Source of the DNA: CALMEC01 sp963706315
GTDB lineage: Bacteria > Actinomycetota > Thermoleophilia > Miltoncostaeales > Miltoncostaeaceae
Assembly (NCBI GenBank): GCA_963706315.1
Contig: CAVPMA010000015.1
Location: 248,001-312,000 of the forward strand
Direction: 5' to 3'
Length of the DNA stretch: 64,000 nucleotides
Shown: piece after piece, positions 44,947 to 54,537 of the stretch
Layout of the letters: each line of letters starts with the position of its first letter
Position numbering within the stretch: position 1 is the stretch's first letter
The notes under the pieces: model-generated
What the model was told of the DNA's origin: nothing
Database searches by the model: none
What the model saw: the letters and a program-made list of their open reading frames with translations, nothing else
Made by a program: the position numbers and the translations under genes

Positions 44947-45633
44947 TCACGGCCTGGCGAGCGCGGCGCGGAGCGCCGTTGGCGCACCCTCCAGCACCGG
45001 CTCGCCGTGGGAGACAAGGAGCATCGACGGGTCGCGCATCGCAAGCGGGCTCAGCGCCGGCACGAGCGCCTCGCCGTACCAGTGACGCTCGGCCGGGGAG
45101 TCCGAATACCACTCCGGCGGGGCCAGACGGACGCCGCCGGCGCCGTCGCCGAGCAGGACGTCTCCGGGCACGAGCGCCCGGTGCTCGGACAGCCAGAAGA
45201 CCGCCTCGTCGCCGCTCGGCGACGGGAGCCCCGTCAGGTGGGCCTCCACCCCGGCCACCGGGCGGGACCCGCCGGCCAGGACGAGCGCGCCGCGCAGGTC
45301 CTCGATCCCCTCGACGGCCTTCGGCGGCGCCCAGACCGTCGCATCGTATCGCCGCCTGACGGCCTCGGCCCCGCGGGCGTGCCACCGGCAGGTCAGCAGG
45401 ACGACCACCGGCACGCGAAGGCGCTCGACGTCTCGGTCCAGGGCATCCCAGAATCGCTCCCTGTCGGCGCCGTCGCCGGGAATGAGCGGGTCGATCAGTA
45501 CGACGGCGCCCGTCGTCTCGCAGTACACCGACCCCACCGTGCGGTCCCAACCCGCCCCCTCCCGCCATTCGGGGTGCGGCGCGGTCCATCGCCAGAGTCC
45601 CTCCGCCAGCCGCCGAACCCGCATGCGCTCCAT
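44947..45633 (-). CDS. Metallo-beta-lactamase-fold protein without metal ligands
   Basis: 228 residues from ATG 45633. The fold is suggested by the N-terminal strands (LWRWTAPHPEW, TGAVVLIDPLIPGD), by SGDEAVFWLSEHRALVPGDVLLGDG and by LLVSHGEPVL near the C-terminus. The HxHxDH metal motif position reads LLTCRWHARGAEA, so all zinc ligands there are replaced. Known in actinobacteria as divergent MBL-like proteins; function unknown. Divergent from the NfeD gene with 45 bp between starts. Confidence 0.7.
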   Translation of the reverse strand: MERMRVRRLAEGLWRWTAPHPEWREGAGWDRTVGSVYCETTGAVVLIDPLIPGDGADRERFWDALDRDVERLRVPVVVLLTCRWHARGAEAVRRRYDATVWAPPKAVEGIEDLRGALVLAGGSRPVAGVEAHLTGLPSPSGDEAVFWLSEHRALVPGDVLLGDGAGGVRLAPPEWYSDSPAERHWYGEALVPALSPLAMRDPSMLLVSHGEPVLEGAPTALRAALARP

Positions 45634-45678
45634 ACCGCGATGCTGGCATGCCGGTGCTACCGTTTTGGAGGTATTCGA

Positions 45679-46977
45679 ATGAATCCTCGCCGTCTGCTGA
45701 CGATCGCGCTGATCGCGCTTTCCGCGGCCGCGGCGGTCGCGATCTCGGCAACCGCGGCCTCCACGCCGCCGCCGATTCGCGGCGTGGTGCTCGAGGGGGG
45801 AATCGACCCCGCGAGCGCGCAGTTCGTGACCCGACGCCTTCGCTCGGCGGACGGGAGCGACGCGCAGATGTTCCTGATCGAGATGGACACGCCGGGCGGG
45901 CTGGTGACCTCCATGCGCGACATCGTCAAGACGATCGAGGCCGCGGACATCCCCGTCGTCGTGTGGATCGGCCCGAGCGGGTCGCGGGCGGGCTCGGCCG
46001 GCGCCTACATCTCGGCGTCGTCCGACTATCTCGCGATGGCTCCGGGCACGAACATCGGGTCGGCGACGCCCGTCAGCGGATCCGGCGGCGATCTCGACAA
46101 GAAGATCACGAATGACGCCGCCGCGCAGATCGCGGCGCTCGCAGACAAGCACGGCCGCAACGCGAACGCCTACCGATCGATGGTGACCGAGCAGCTCAAC
46201 CTGACCGCCCAGGAGGCGGTCGACGCCGACGTCGCCGAGTCCATCGCGCCGACCCGGTCCGATCTGCTCCGGCAACTTGACGGTCGGCAAGTTGGCGGGC
46301 GGACGCTTGCAACCGCGGGCGCGCCCGTCGAGATCGACGAGATGCCCTGGTACCTACGGTTCATGCAGATCCTGATCGACCCGAACCTCCTCGCGATCAT
46401 GTTCGGGCTCGGGATCGCCGCCATCGGGTTCGAGATCTTCCACCCCGGCGCGGTCGTGCCGGGCGTGGTGGGCGCCGTGATGCTGCTCCTGTCCTTCGCC
46501 GGCTTCGCGATCGTGCCGTTCAACTGGGCGGGCCTCGCCTTCATCTTCCTGGCGTTCCTACTGTTCGGGCTCGAGGCGGTCGTCGCCGGCTTCGGCGCGC
46601 TCGCCGTCGGCGGCATCGTGTCGCTCGTCATCGGCGGCCTCATCCTCTTCGACGACGCGGAGGGCCCCGTCATCTCCAGACCCGGGCTGATCGTCGCCTC
46701 GATCGTGCTGGGCGTTGCGTTCACGCTGGTCGCGCGGGCGGCCTGGCGCGCACGACGGGCTCCCGCCACCACGGGGGCGAGGGCGATGGTCGGCCACGTC
46801 GGGGAGGTTCGCACCGCGCTCGTGGGCGATACGGGGCACGTCTTCGTCGACGGGGAACTCTGGGCCGCCCGCGCTGTGGACGGGCGGCGCATCGAGCCGG
46901 GACGCGCGGTCCGGGTGACCGGCATGTCGGACCTCGTGCTGAGCGTCGAGCCCACGGACGAGCCGCGGCCGTCGTGA
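45679..46977 (+). CDS. NfeD-type membrane-bound ClpP-class serine protease
   Basis: 432 residues; ATG 45679 with GGAGG 7 nt upstream. Signal peptide (LLTIALIALSAAAAVAIS), ClpP-like serine protease domain with EMDTPGGLVTSM and the nucleophile region SRAGSAGAYISA, then KKITNDAAAQIAALADKHGRN around the Lys helix, four or five transmembrane helices (about 240-370) and a C-terminal NfeD OB-fold domain (GHVGEVRTAL...VFVDGELWAA). In this family the protease cleaves stomatin, encoded next; the pair helps membrane quality control. Contains an inverted repeat (46273-46294) also seen between gyrB and gyrA. Confidence 0.92.
   Translation: MNPRRLLTIALIALSAAAAVAISATAASTPPPIRGVVLEGGIDPASAQFVTRRLRSADGSDAQMFLIEMDTPGGLVTSMRDIVKTIEAADIPVVVWIGPSGSRAGSAGAYISASSDYLAMAPGTNIGSATPVSGSGGDLDKKITNDAAAQIAALADKHGRNANAYRSMVTEQLNLTAQEAVDADVAESIAPTRSDLLRQLDGRQVGGRTLATAGAPVEIDEMPWYLRFMQILIDPNLLAIMFGLGIAAIGFEIFHPGAVVPGVVGAVMLLLSFAGFAIVPFNWAGLAFIFLAFLLFGLEAVVAGFGALAVGGIVSLVIGGLILFDDAEGPVISRPGLIVASIVLGVAFTLVARAAWRARRAPATTGARAMVGHVGEVRTALVGDTGHVFVDGELWAARAVDGRRIEPGRAVRVTGMSDLVLSVEPTDEPRPS
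46273..46294. repeat. Inverted repeat CAACTTG-N8-CAAGTTG inside the NfeD gene
   Basis: Seven-base arms separated by 8 bases (CAACTTG acggtcgg CAAGTTG). The same arms with the same spacing occur at 54507-54528 in the gyrB-gyrA spacer. Encodes RQLDGRQVGG here, so coding coincidence is possible. Confidence 0.5.
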
Positions 46978-47089
46978 CCGGGTCCCCCAAGGTGTCGATG
47001 CGCCGCACACCCCCCGCGCCCGCCGACCCGGGTGGGAGGATGTCCGTGATCGGCGGACACCGCCGCCGAGAACCCAAGGAGCTCACGCA

Positions 47090-47905
47090 ATGACGGGTGC
47101 CGCCCTCGCCATCCTGATCATCGTCGCGATCGTCGTGGTATTCCTCTTCGCGTCGGTCAAGGTCGCGCGCGAGTACGAGCGCGGCGTGGTCTTCCGGCTC
47201 GGACGTCTGCTCGGGCTCAAGGGACCAGGCCTCTACCTGCTCATCCCGTTCATCGACAAGGCCGTCACGGTCGACCTGCGGACGGTCACGCTGAACGTCC
47301 CACCGCAGGAGGTCATCACGCGCGACAACGTGACGGTCAAGGTGAACGCCGTCGCGTACTTCCGGGTCGTCGAGGCCGAGAAGGCGATCGTGCAGGTCGA
47401 GAACTATCTCGTCGCGACCTCCCAGATCGCCCAGACGACCCTCCGGAGCGTGCTCGGAACGGTCGACCTGGACCATCTCCTCTCGGAGCGTGACCAGATC
47501 AACGAGCGGCTCCAGGCGATCATCGACACCCAGACCGCCCCGTGGGGAGTCAAGGTCTCGGTGGTGGAGGTGAAGGACGTGGAGCTCCCGCAGACGATGC
47601 AGCGTGCGATCGCGCGGCAGGCCGAGGCCGAGCGGGAGCGGCGCGCGAAGGTCATCGCCGCAGAGGGCGAGCTACAGGCTTCCGAGAAGCTCACGCAGGC
47701 GGCGACGGTGATCGCCGAGGAGCCGGCCGCGCTCCAGCTGCGTTACCTGCAGACCATGAACGAGATCTCGTCGTCGGAGCGAACCACGATGGTGATCATC
47801 CCACTCCCCATCGATCTCTTCACACCGTTCATCAAGAAGGACGAGAAGCCTCCGGCGGCCCAGCCGCTGCGCCCCGTGCCGCCGCCGGAGACGCCTCAAG
47901 GATGA
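47090..47905 (+). CDS. Stomatin/slipin-family SPFH protein
   Basis: 271 residues with AAGGAG before ATG 47090. N-terminal membrane helix (AALAILIIVAIVVVFLFAS) followed by the SPFH/band 7 domain (EYERGVVFRLGRLLGLKGPG, PFIDKAVTVDLRT, VTRDNVTVKVNAVAYF), a coiled-coil helix rich in Glu/Arg/Ala (QAEAERERRAKVIAAEGE) and a Pro-rich tail. Forms oligomeric membrane microdomain scaffolds; partner of the NfeD protease upstream (112 bp gap). Overlaps the GNAT gene by 4 bp. Confidence 0.92.
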   Translation: MTGAALAILIIVAIVVVFLFASVKVAREYERGVVFRLGRLLGLKGPGLYLLIPFIDKAVTVDLRTVTLNVPPQEVITRDNVTVKVNAVAYFRVVEAEKAIVQVENYLVATSQIAQTTLRSVLGTVDLDHLLSERDQINERLQAIIDTQTAPWGVKVSVVEVKDVELPQTMQRAIARQAEAERERRAKVIAAEGELQASEKLTQAATVIAEEPAALQLRYLQTMNEISSSERTTMVIIPLPIDLFTPFIKKDEKPPAAQPLRPVPPPETPQG

Positions 47906-48330
47906 GCGTCGAGGTCAGGGTCGGCGGCGCCGACGACCTGCCGGCGCTCCTGGCCCTCCGCCACGAGGTCTTCTGCGTCGAGCAGGGCGTCCCGGTCGAC
48001 TTGGAACAGGACGGGTTGGACACGACGGCGCTCCACCTCGTCGCGCTCGACGGCGGGGAGGTGGTGGGGACCTGCCGTATCCTCACCGGCGGCGACTCCT
48101 GGCGCCTCGGGCGGATGGCCGTCCGGGCGGATCGCCGCGCCGATGGCATCGGACGGCAGCTCATGGACCTCGCGCATCGCGAGGCGCGCGCGGCCGGGGC
48201 CCGGCGGGTTTCGCTCGCGGCGCAGACGCCGGTGCGGGGATTTTACGCGCGGCAGGGGTACATTTCCCGTGGTGACGTGTTCATGGAGGCGGGAATCCCC
48301 CACATCCGGATGGACCGTGAGCTGACCTGA
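47902..48330 (+). CDS. GNAT-family N-acetyltransferase, ElaA-like
   Basis: 142 residues; ATG 47902 overlaps the stomatin stop. RHEVFCVEQGVP at residues 20-31 is the start of ElaA-type GNAT domains; the acetyl-CoA loop is MAVRADRRADGIGRQLMD (R/Q-x-x-G-x-G/A type), and the C-terminal strands are RRVSLAAQTPVRGFYARQGY. Transfers an acetyl group to an unknown amine. The coupling to slipin is unusual and may be incidental. Confidence 0.88.
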   Translation: MSVEVRVGGADDLPALLALRHEVFCVEQGVPVDLEQDGLDTTALHLVALDGGEVVGTCRILTGGDSWRLGRMAVRADRRADGIGRQLMDLAHREARAAGARRVSLAAQTPVRGFYARQGYISRGDVFMEAGIPHIRMDRELT

Positions 48331-48352
48331 GGGCACGACGAGGAGACACGCG

Positions 48353-49312
48353 GTGCGCGCGATCTGGAAGGGTTTCATCAGCTTCGGACTCGTGACGATC
48401 CCGGTGGGGATCGGGATCGCCCAGCAGCGGCGGGAGGTGAGCTTCCGGAACCTCTCGCGGGAGAGCATGGTCCCGGTGAAGCAGAAGCGCTGGGATCCGG
48501 CGCGCGACGTGGAGATCGGTCCCGACGAGATGATCAAGGGGTACGAGATCGCGAAGGGGCAGTTCGTGACGGTCGAAGATGACGAACTCGCCCGGTTCTC
48601 GGCACAGCAGGAGAAGACGATCGAGATCCTCGAGTTCGTCGACCTCGCCGACATCGACCCCGTCTACTTCGAGCGCGCCTACTGGGTGGAGCCGCAGGAG
48701 CGGGCGGAGCGGCCCTACGCGCTGCTTATGCGGGCGATGGAGCGGTCGGGGCGGGGCGCGATCGGCCGGTTCGTCCTCTCGACGAAGGAGCATCTGGTGC
48801 TCCTCCGCGTCATGGACGGCGCGATGGTGATCGAGACCCTCTACTACCCGGAGGACATCCGCGTCGGCGAGCACCGCGAGATCCAGGACCGGGTCCAGGG
48901 AATCGAGGTGAAGGACGAGGAACTCGCGATCGCCGACCAGCTGATCGACAGCCTCACCCGCGACTTCGACGCGGCGAAGTACCGTAATGAGACCCGCCGG
49001 GCGCTGCTCGAGTTCCTCGAGGCGAAGGCCGACGGCCAGACGCCCGTCATCCCGGAGGACGTGGGCGAGCCCGCACCGGTTGTGGACCTCATGGCGGCGC
49101 TCAAGGCGAGCCTCGCCGCAAGCGGCGGCGACGGCGGGGAGAAGGCAGCCGCGAAGCCGGCGCGCAAGCGGTCCTCCAAGGAGCAGCTCTCGATCGAGGA
49201 CGCCAAGCTCCGCAAGGTCGACGGCGGGAAGGAGACCGAGCCGGCGGAGTCCGCCCAAGAGGAGGACGCCAAACCCGCTCCGGCGAGGGCGCGCAAGCGC
49301 AAAGTCTCATAG
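48353..49312 (+). CDS. ku: Non-homologous end-joining DNA end-binding protein Ku
   Basis: 319 residues from GTG 48353 (GAGGAG 8 nt upstream). Begins MRAIWKGFISFGLVTIPVG, the hallmark of bacterial Ku, continues with KGYEIAKGQFVTVEDDEL and FVDLADIDPVYFERAYW, and ends with a long Lys/Ala/Pro-rich tail (AAKPARKRSSKEQ... ARARKRKVS) that in Ku homologues binds DNA. Forms a homodimeric ring on double-strand ends and recruits LigD, which is not encoded in this window. Confidence 0.95.
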   Translation: MRAIWKGFISFGLVTIPVGIGIAQQRREVSFRNLSRESMVPVKQKRWDPARDVEIGPDEMIKGYEIAKGQFVTVEDDELARFSAQQEKTIEILEFVDLADIDPVYFERAYWVEPQERAERPYALLMRAMERSGRGAIGRFVLSTKEHLVLLRVMDGAMVIETLYYPEDIRVGEHREIQDRVQGIEVKDEELAIADQLIDSLTRDFDAAKYRNETRRALLEFLEAKADGQTPVIPEDVGEPAPVVDLMAALKASLAASGGDGGEKAAAKPARKRSSKEQLSIEDAKLRKVDGGKETEPAESAQEEDAKPAPARARKRKVS

Positions 49313-49332
49313 CGCCGGCCTGAAGGGCGGCA

Positions 49333-49348
49333 GGAAACCGGCGTTTCC
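49333..49348 (+). terminator. Weak hairpin behind ku
   Basis: GGAAAC, 4-base loop CGGC, GTTTCC, about 20 bp after the ku stop. No T-run follows directly, so its role as a terminator is uncertain. Confidence 0.3.
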
Positions 49349-49360
49349 GCTGGAAGCACA

Positions 49361-49389
49361 TTGGATTTTGCCCGTCCGCGTGTGATGAT
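49361..49389 (+). promoter_or_regulatory. Promoter of the second TIM-barrel-like gene, probably leaderless
   Basis: TTGGAT (49361-49366), 17-bp spacer, GATGAT (49384-49389), then 9 nt to the GTG at 49399. No Shine-Dalgarno precedes the GTG. Confidence 0.45.
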
Positions 49390-49398
49390 TCCCGGCCC

Positions 49399-50385
49399 GT
49401 GGAATTCCAACGCGATGAACGAGTCGAGCGGCGTCGCGCCCGGCGCCGCCAGATCCGCAGGCGGCGTCTCGCGGCACTCCTCGTCGTTGGCGGAGTCGCA
49501 GCGCTCGTCGCGATCAGCACGACATCACTTCTCGGTCCGAGCAAGGGCAGCAAGGCCGAGTCGCGATCCGCTGCGCCCACCGAGCTCCCGCGCGGCGGGA
49601 CGACGATCCTGCCCGGGTTCAAGGTGGTGGCCTTCTACGGGGCACCGGGCGGGGATCGGCTGGGCGTCCTCGGCTCCGGGAGTCCGCTCGCCGTCGCGGA
49701 GCGTTTGAGCGACACGGCGCTCGACTACGAGTCGCTCGAACGCAAGGTCCTGCCCGCGTTCGAGTTGATCGCGACGATCGTCCACCCGGTGCCCGGCGAC
49801 GACGGCATGTTCCGGTCACGGGTCTCGGATGACGTGATCCAGAAGTACCTCGACGCGGCACGCCAGGAGCGGGCGATCCTCATCCTGGACATCCAGCCCG
49901 GCCGCGCCGACTTCATGGACGAGGTGCGTCACTACACGGAGTGGCTCAAGAATCCCGACGTCTCGCTGGCCATCGACCCCGAGTGGAGCATGCGGGCGGG
50001 TGAGATCCCCGGGAAGGTGATCGGCTCCACGACCGCGGCGAAGGTCAATGAGGTGTCCGCCTACCTCGACCAGATCGTGAAGGACGACAACCTGCCGCAG
50101 AAGCTCCTGCTGGTGCACGAGTTCACCGAGAGCATGATCGAGAACCGCAAGGGCCTGGTTCAGCGCCCGAACCTCGCGATCGTCTTCAACGTGGACGGCT
50201 TCGGTACCCCCGAGGCCAAGATGGGCAAGTACGCCGACCTCACCACCGACCCGGATCGCCCGGAGTTCGTGTTCACCGGCTTCAAGCTCTTCTTCGAGGA
50301 AGACACGCGCAACGGCAGCCGCATGATGACGCCGTTCGAGGTGCTCGACCTGGAGCCGCAGCCGGACGTCGTCGTCTACGAGTAG
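49399..50385 (+). CDS. Membrane-anchored protein of unknown function (TIM-barrel-like), paralogue of 37621-38592
   Basis: 328 residues. Very basic N-terminus (RVERRRARRRQIRRRRL) followed by a transmembrane segment (AALLVVGGVAALVAIST), so a type II-like anchor with the domain outside. The domain repeats the motif series of its paralogue: VVAFYGAPG, LGVLGSGSP, ELIATIVHPVPGDDG, AILILDIQPGRADF, SLAIDPEWSM, LLLVHEFTESMI, VFNVDGFGTPEAK, GFKLFFEEDT. The conserved acids (DIQPGR, DPEW, HEF, EED) at strand ends suggest a barrel enzyme acting on a glycan, but this is inference. No family name recognised. Confidence 0.75.
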   Translation: MEFQRDERVERRRARRRQIRRRRLAALLVVGGVAALVAISTTSLLGPSKGSKAESRSAAPTELPRGGTTILPGFKVVAFYGAPGGDRLGVLGSGSPLAVAERLSDTALDYESLERKVLPAFELIATIVHPVPGDDGMFRSRVSDDVIQKYLDAARQERAILILDIQPGRADFMDEVRHYTEWLKNPDVSLAIDPEWSMRAGEIPGKVIGSTTAAKVNEVSAYLDQIVKDDNLPQKLLLVHEFTESMIENRKGLVQRPNLAIVFNVDGFGTPEAKMGKYADLTTDPDRPEFVFTGFKLFFEEDTRNGSRMMTPFEVLDLEPQPDVVVYE

Positions 50386-50391
50386 ACGCGT

Positions 50392-51825
50392 CTAAGCCGC
50401 GATCTCACCGGCCGCCACGAGGGTCCACGGCGTGTCCTCGTCATCGGTGAGCTGCAGGATGAAGCGTTCCGTGAACGCGACCTCGCGGTCCTTGTCGCCG
50501 GAGACGACCGCCACCGTGTCGCGGTCCTCGATGTAGCGCACCCCCCTGACGCGGGCGTCGACGGCCACCCGGACCGGCTCGGTCGGCTCCAGCTTGGAGA
50601 CCGTCGCCGTCTGCATTTTCGGCCCGCGGATCACGAGACGCGTCTTCGGCCCGTTGGGCCGAAGGAGCTCCTCCGCGATCGTCGGTGGTGCGATGTCGAG
50701 CAGCGCGCCGTCGTCGCCGTCCACCGCCTCGGCCCAGGCGGAGATCGCGCGGCGCACCGACACCTCGATGACGTCCGGGTCGACGCGCCCGTCGACCAGC
50801 GCGAGATCGCGCGCGGCCATGAGGGCGTCGTCGGAGAAGTCGACGTCCACGAGCTCCCCGAGGCGGGTGCCCACCGGCGCCCGGTCCTCCACGCCGCGCT
50901 CGACGACGACCTCGTCCCGGATCGACGCGACGTCCTCGTCCGGGCGCGCCACGAGCGGGTCGGTGAGGTTGTGCTCTCCCTCCACGTCCTGCTCGATCGA
51001 CAGCAGTATCCAGTGCCCGTCGCGGACGCCGAGGGTCCAGTACTCGCGCAGGTACGCCTCGCGTGAAGGATTGCCGCCGTGCGAGATCTCGCGTCCGTGA
51101 CGATCGATCACGTAGTCGTCCATGAACGCGGAGACTCGCACGACCATGAGGTCCCGCGTATCGTCCTCGCGGTTGGTCAGGCCGACATACTCGACGTTGA
51201 GCTGCTTGACCCCGACGCGGTTGTGCCAGCCCTTGCTCGCGAAGTCGTCGAGGCGCCGCGACCACTCGATCATGAGGTCGGGGGCCACCATGCGGCGCAG
51301 GGCGTCTTGGTCGTTCGCGTCCCACGCGATCTGGATGTCGCGGAACAAGCGGTCGGCGGACTGGACGACCTGCTCCGGGCTGAAGTAGCTGTCGTCCTCC
51401 GCCGCGGCAAGCGCCGCGGGTGGTACCTCCTTCGCCCGTCGCTTGCGCTTGTCGGACGTCGACTTGTCGCGCCACTCCGCGTACTGGCGGCTCCACGTCG
51501 CGGCACGCATCTGCCCCCGCTGCGCGACCTTCCCAAGGAGCCACACAGTCACGAAGAAGGCCAAGATGAGCAGGAGACCGACGAGCACCGCGCGGGGGTC
51601 GCTGGTGATGACGATTGGGCCGCCGCCGCCGCCACCGCCACCGCCTCCGCCGAAGCCGCCACCGCCACCGCCTCCGCCACCGCCGCCGCCGCCGAAGCCG
51701 GAGCTGCCGCCACCGGCGGCGCCGAGGACGGGATTCGGAGCGGTGATCGTCGAGACCGCACGCGCCACGGGCGTCAGCACGAGCAACGCCGCGCCTGCGA
51801 TCACGGCTCCGGACCGATGTGTCAT
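50392..51825 (-). CDS. Tim44-like domain membrane protein with glycine-rich linker
   Basis: 477 residues from ATG 51825. Signal peptide (AVIAGAALLVLTPVARA), a low-complexity linker of about 30 residues that is almost all Gly, a transmembrane helix (AVLVGLLLILAFFVTVWLLG), a charged region (SDKRKRRAKEV), then a Tim44-like/TIM barrel-lid alpha-beta domain (SADRLFRDIQIAWDANDQDALRRMVAPDLM... YWTLGVRDGHWILLSIEQD) and a further about 200 residues that include a second helical part. Homologues are DUF/Tim44-like membrane proteins of unclear role, possibly in envelope protein handling. The poly-Gly stretch is encoded by monotonous CCGCC repeats and is prone to slippage. Confidence 0.8.
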   Translation of the reverse strand: MTHRSGAVIAGAALLVLTPVARAVSTITAPNPVLGAAGGGSSGFGGGGGGGGGGGGGFGGGGGGGGGGGPIVITSDPRAVLVGLLLILAFFVTVWLLGKVAQRGQMRAATWSRQYAEWRDKSTSDKRKRRAKEVPPAALAAAEDDSYFSPEQVVQSADRLFRDIQIAWDANDQDALRRMVAPDLMIEWSRRLDDFASKGWHNRVGVKQLNVEYVGLTNREDDTRDLMVVRVSAFMDDYVIDRHGREISHGGNPSREAYLREYWTLGVRDGHWILLSIEQDVEGEHNLTDPLVARPDEDVASIRDEVVVERGVEDRAPVGTRLGELVDVDFSDDALMAARDLALVDGRVDPDVIEVSVRRAISAWAEAVDGDDGALLDIAPPTIAEELLRPNGPKTRLVIRGPKMQTATVSKLEPTEPVRVAVDARVRGVRYIEDRDTVAVVSGDKDREVAFTERFILQLTDDEDTPWTLVAAGEIAA

Positions 51826-51876
51826 CGCACCAAGTGTACGTCGCCCGCTCGCAGCCCCGGCCGGGACCGGGCGGGG

Positions 51877-54414
<2,538 letters not shown>

Positions 54415-54502
54415 TACTCGCCCCCGTCACCACGGCACTTCGGCGGCCGATGACCCGGGCCGTCGGCCCGGGTCACATGCCAACCGGGGATGGATTTCCC
54501 CC

Positions 54503-54532
54503 GCATCAACTTGATCCGCGGCAAGTTGATGC
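54503..54532. repeat. Perfect 11-bp inverted repeat in the gyrB-gyrA spacer
   Basis: GCATCAACTTG, 8-base loop ATCCGCGG, CAAGTTGATGC, lying 6 bp after the gyrB stop and about 90 bp before gyrA. It is AT-richer than its surroundings. No T-run follows on the minus strand, so it is either an operator, an RNA hairpin tuning gyrA expression, or a weak terminator. Confidence 0.65.
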
Positions 54533-54537
54533 CATGG

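Noticed and set aside
51640..51720. Glycine-coding simple repeats in the Tim44-like gene as a frameshift site
   Set aside because: The frame is intact through the repeat and the downstream domain reads normally.
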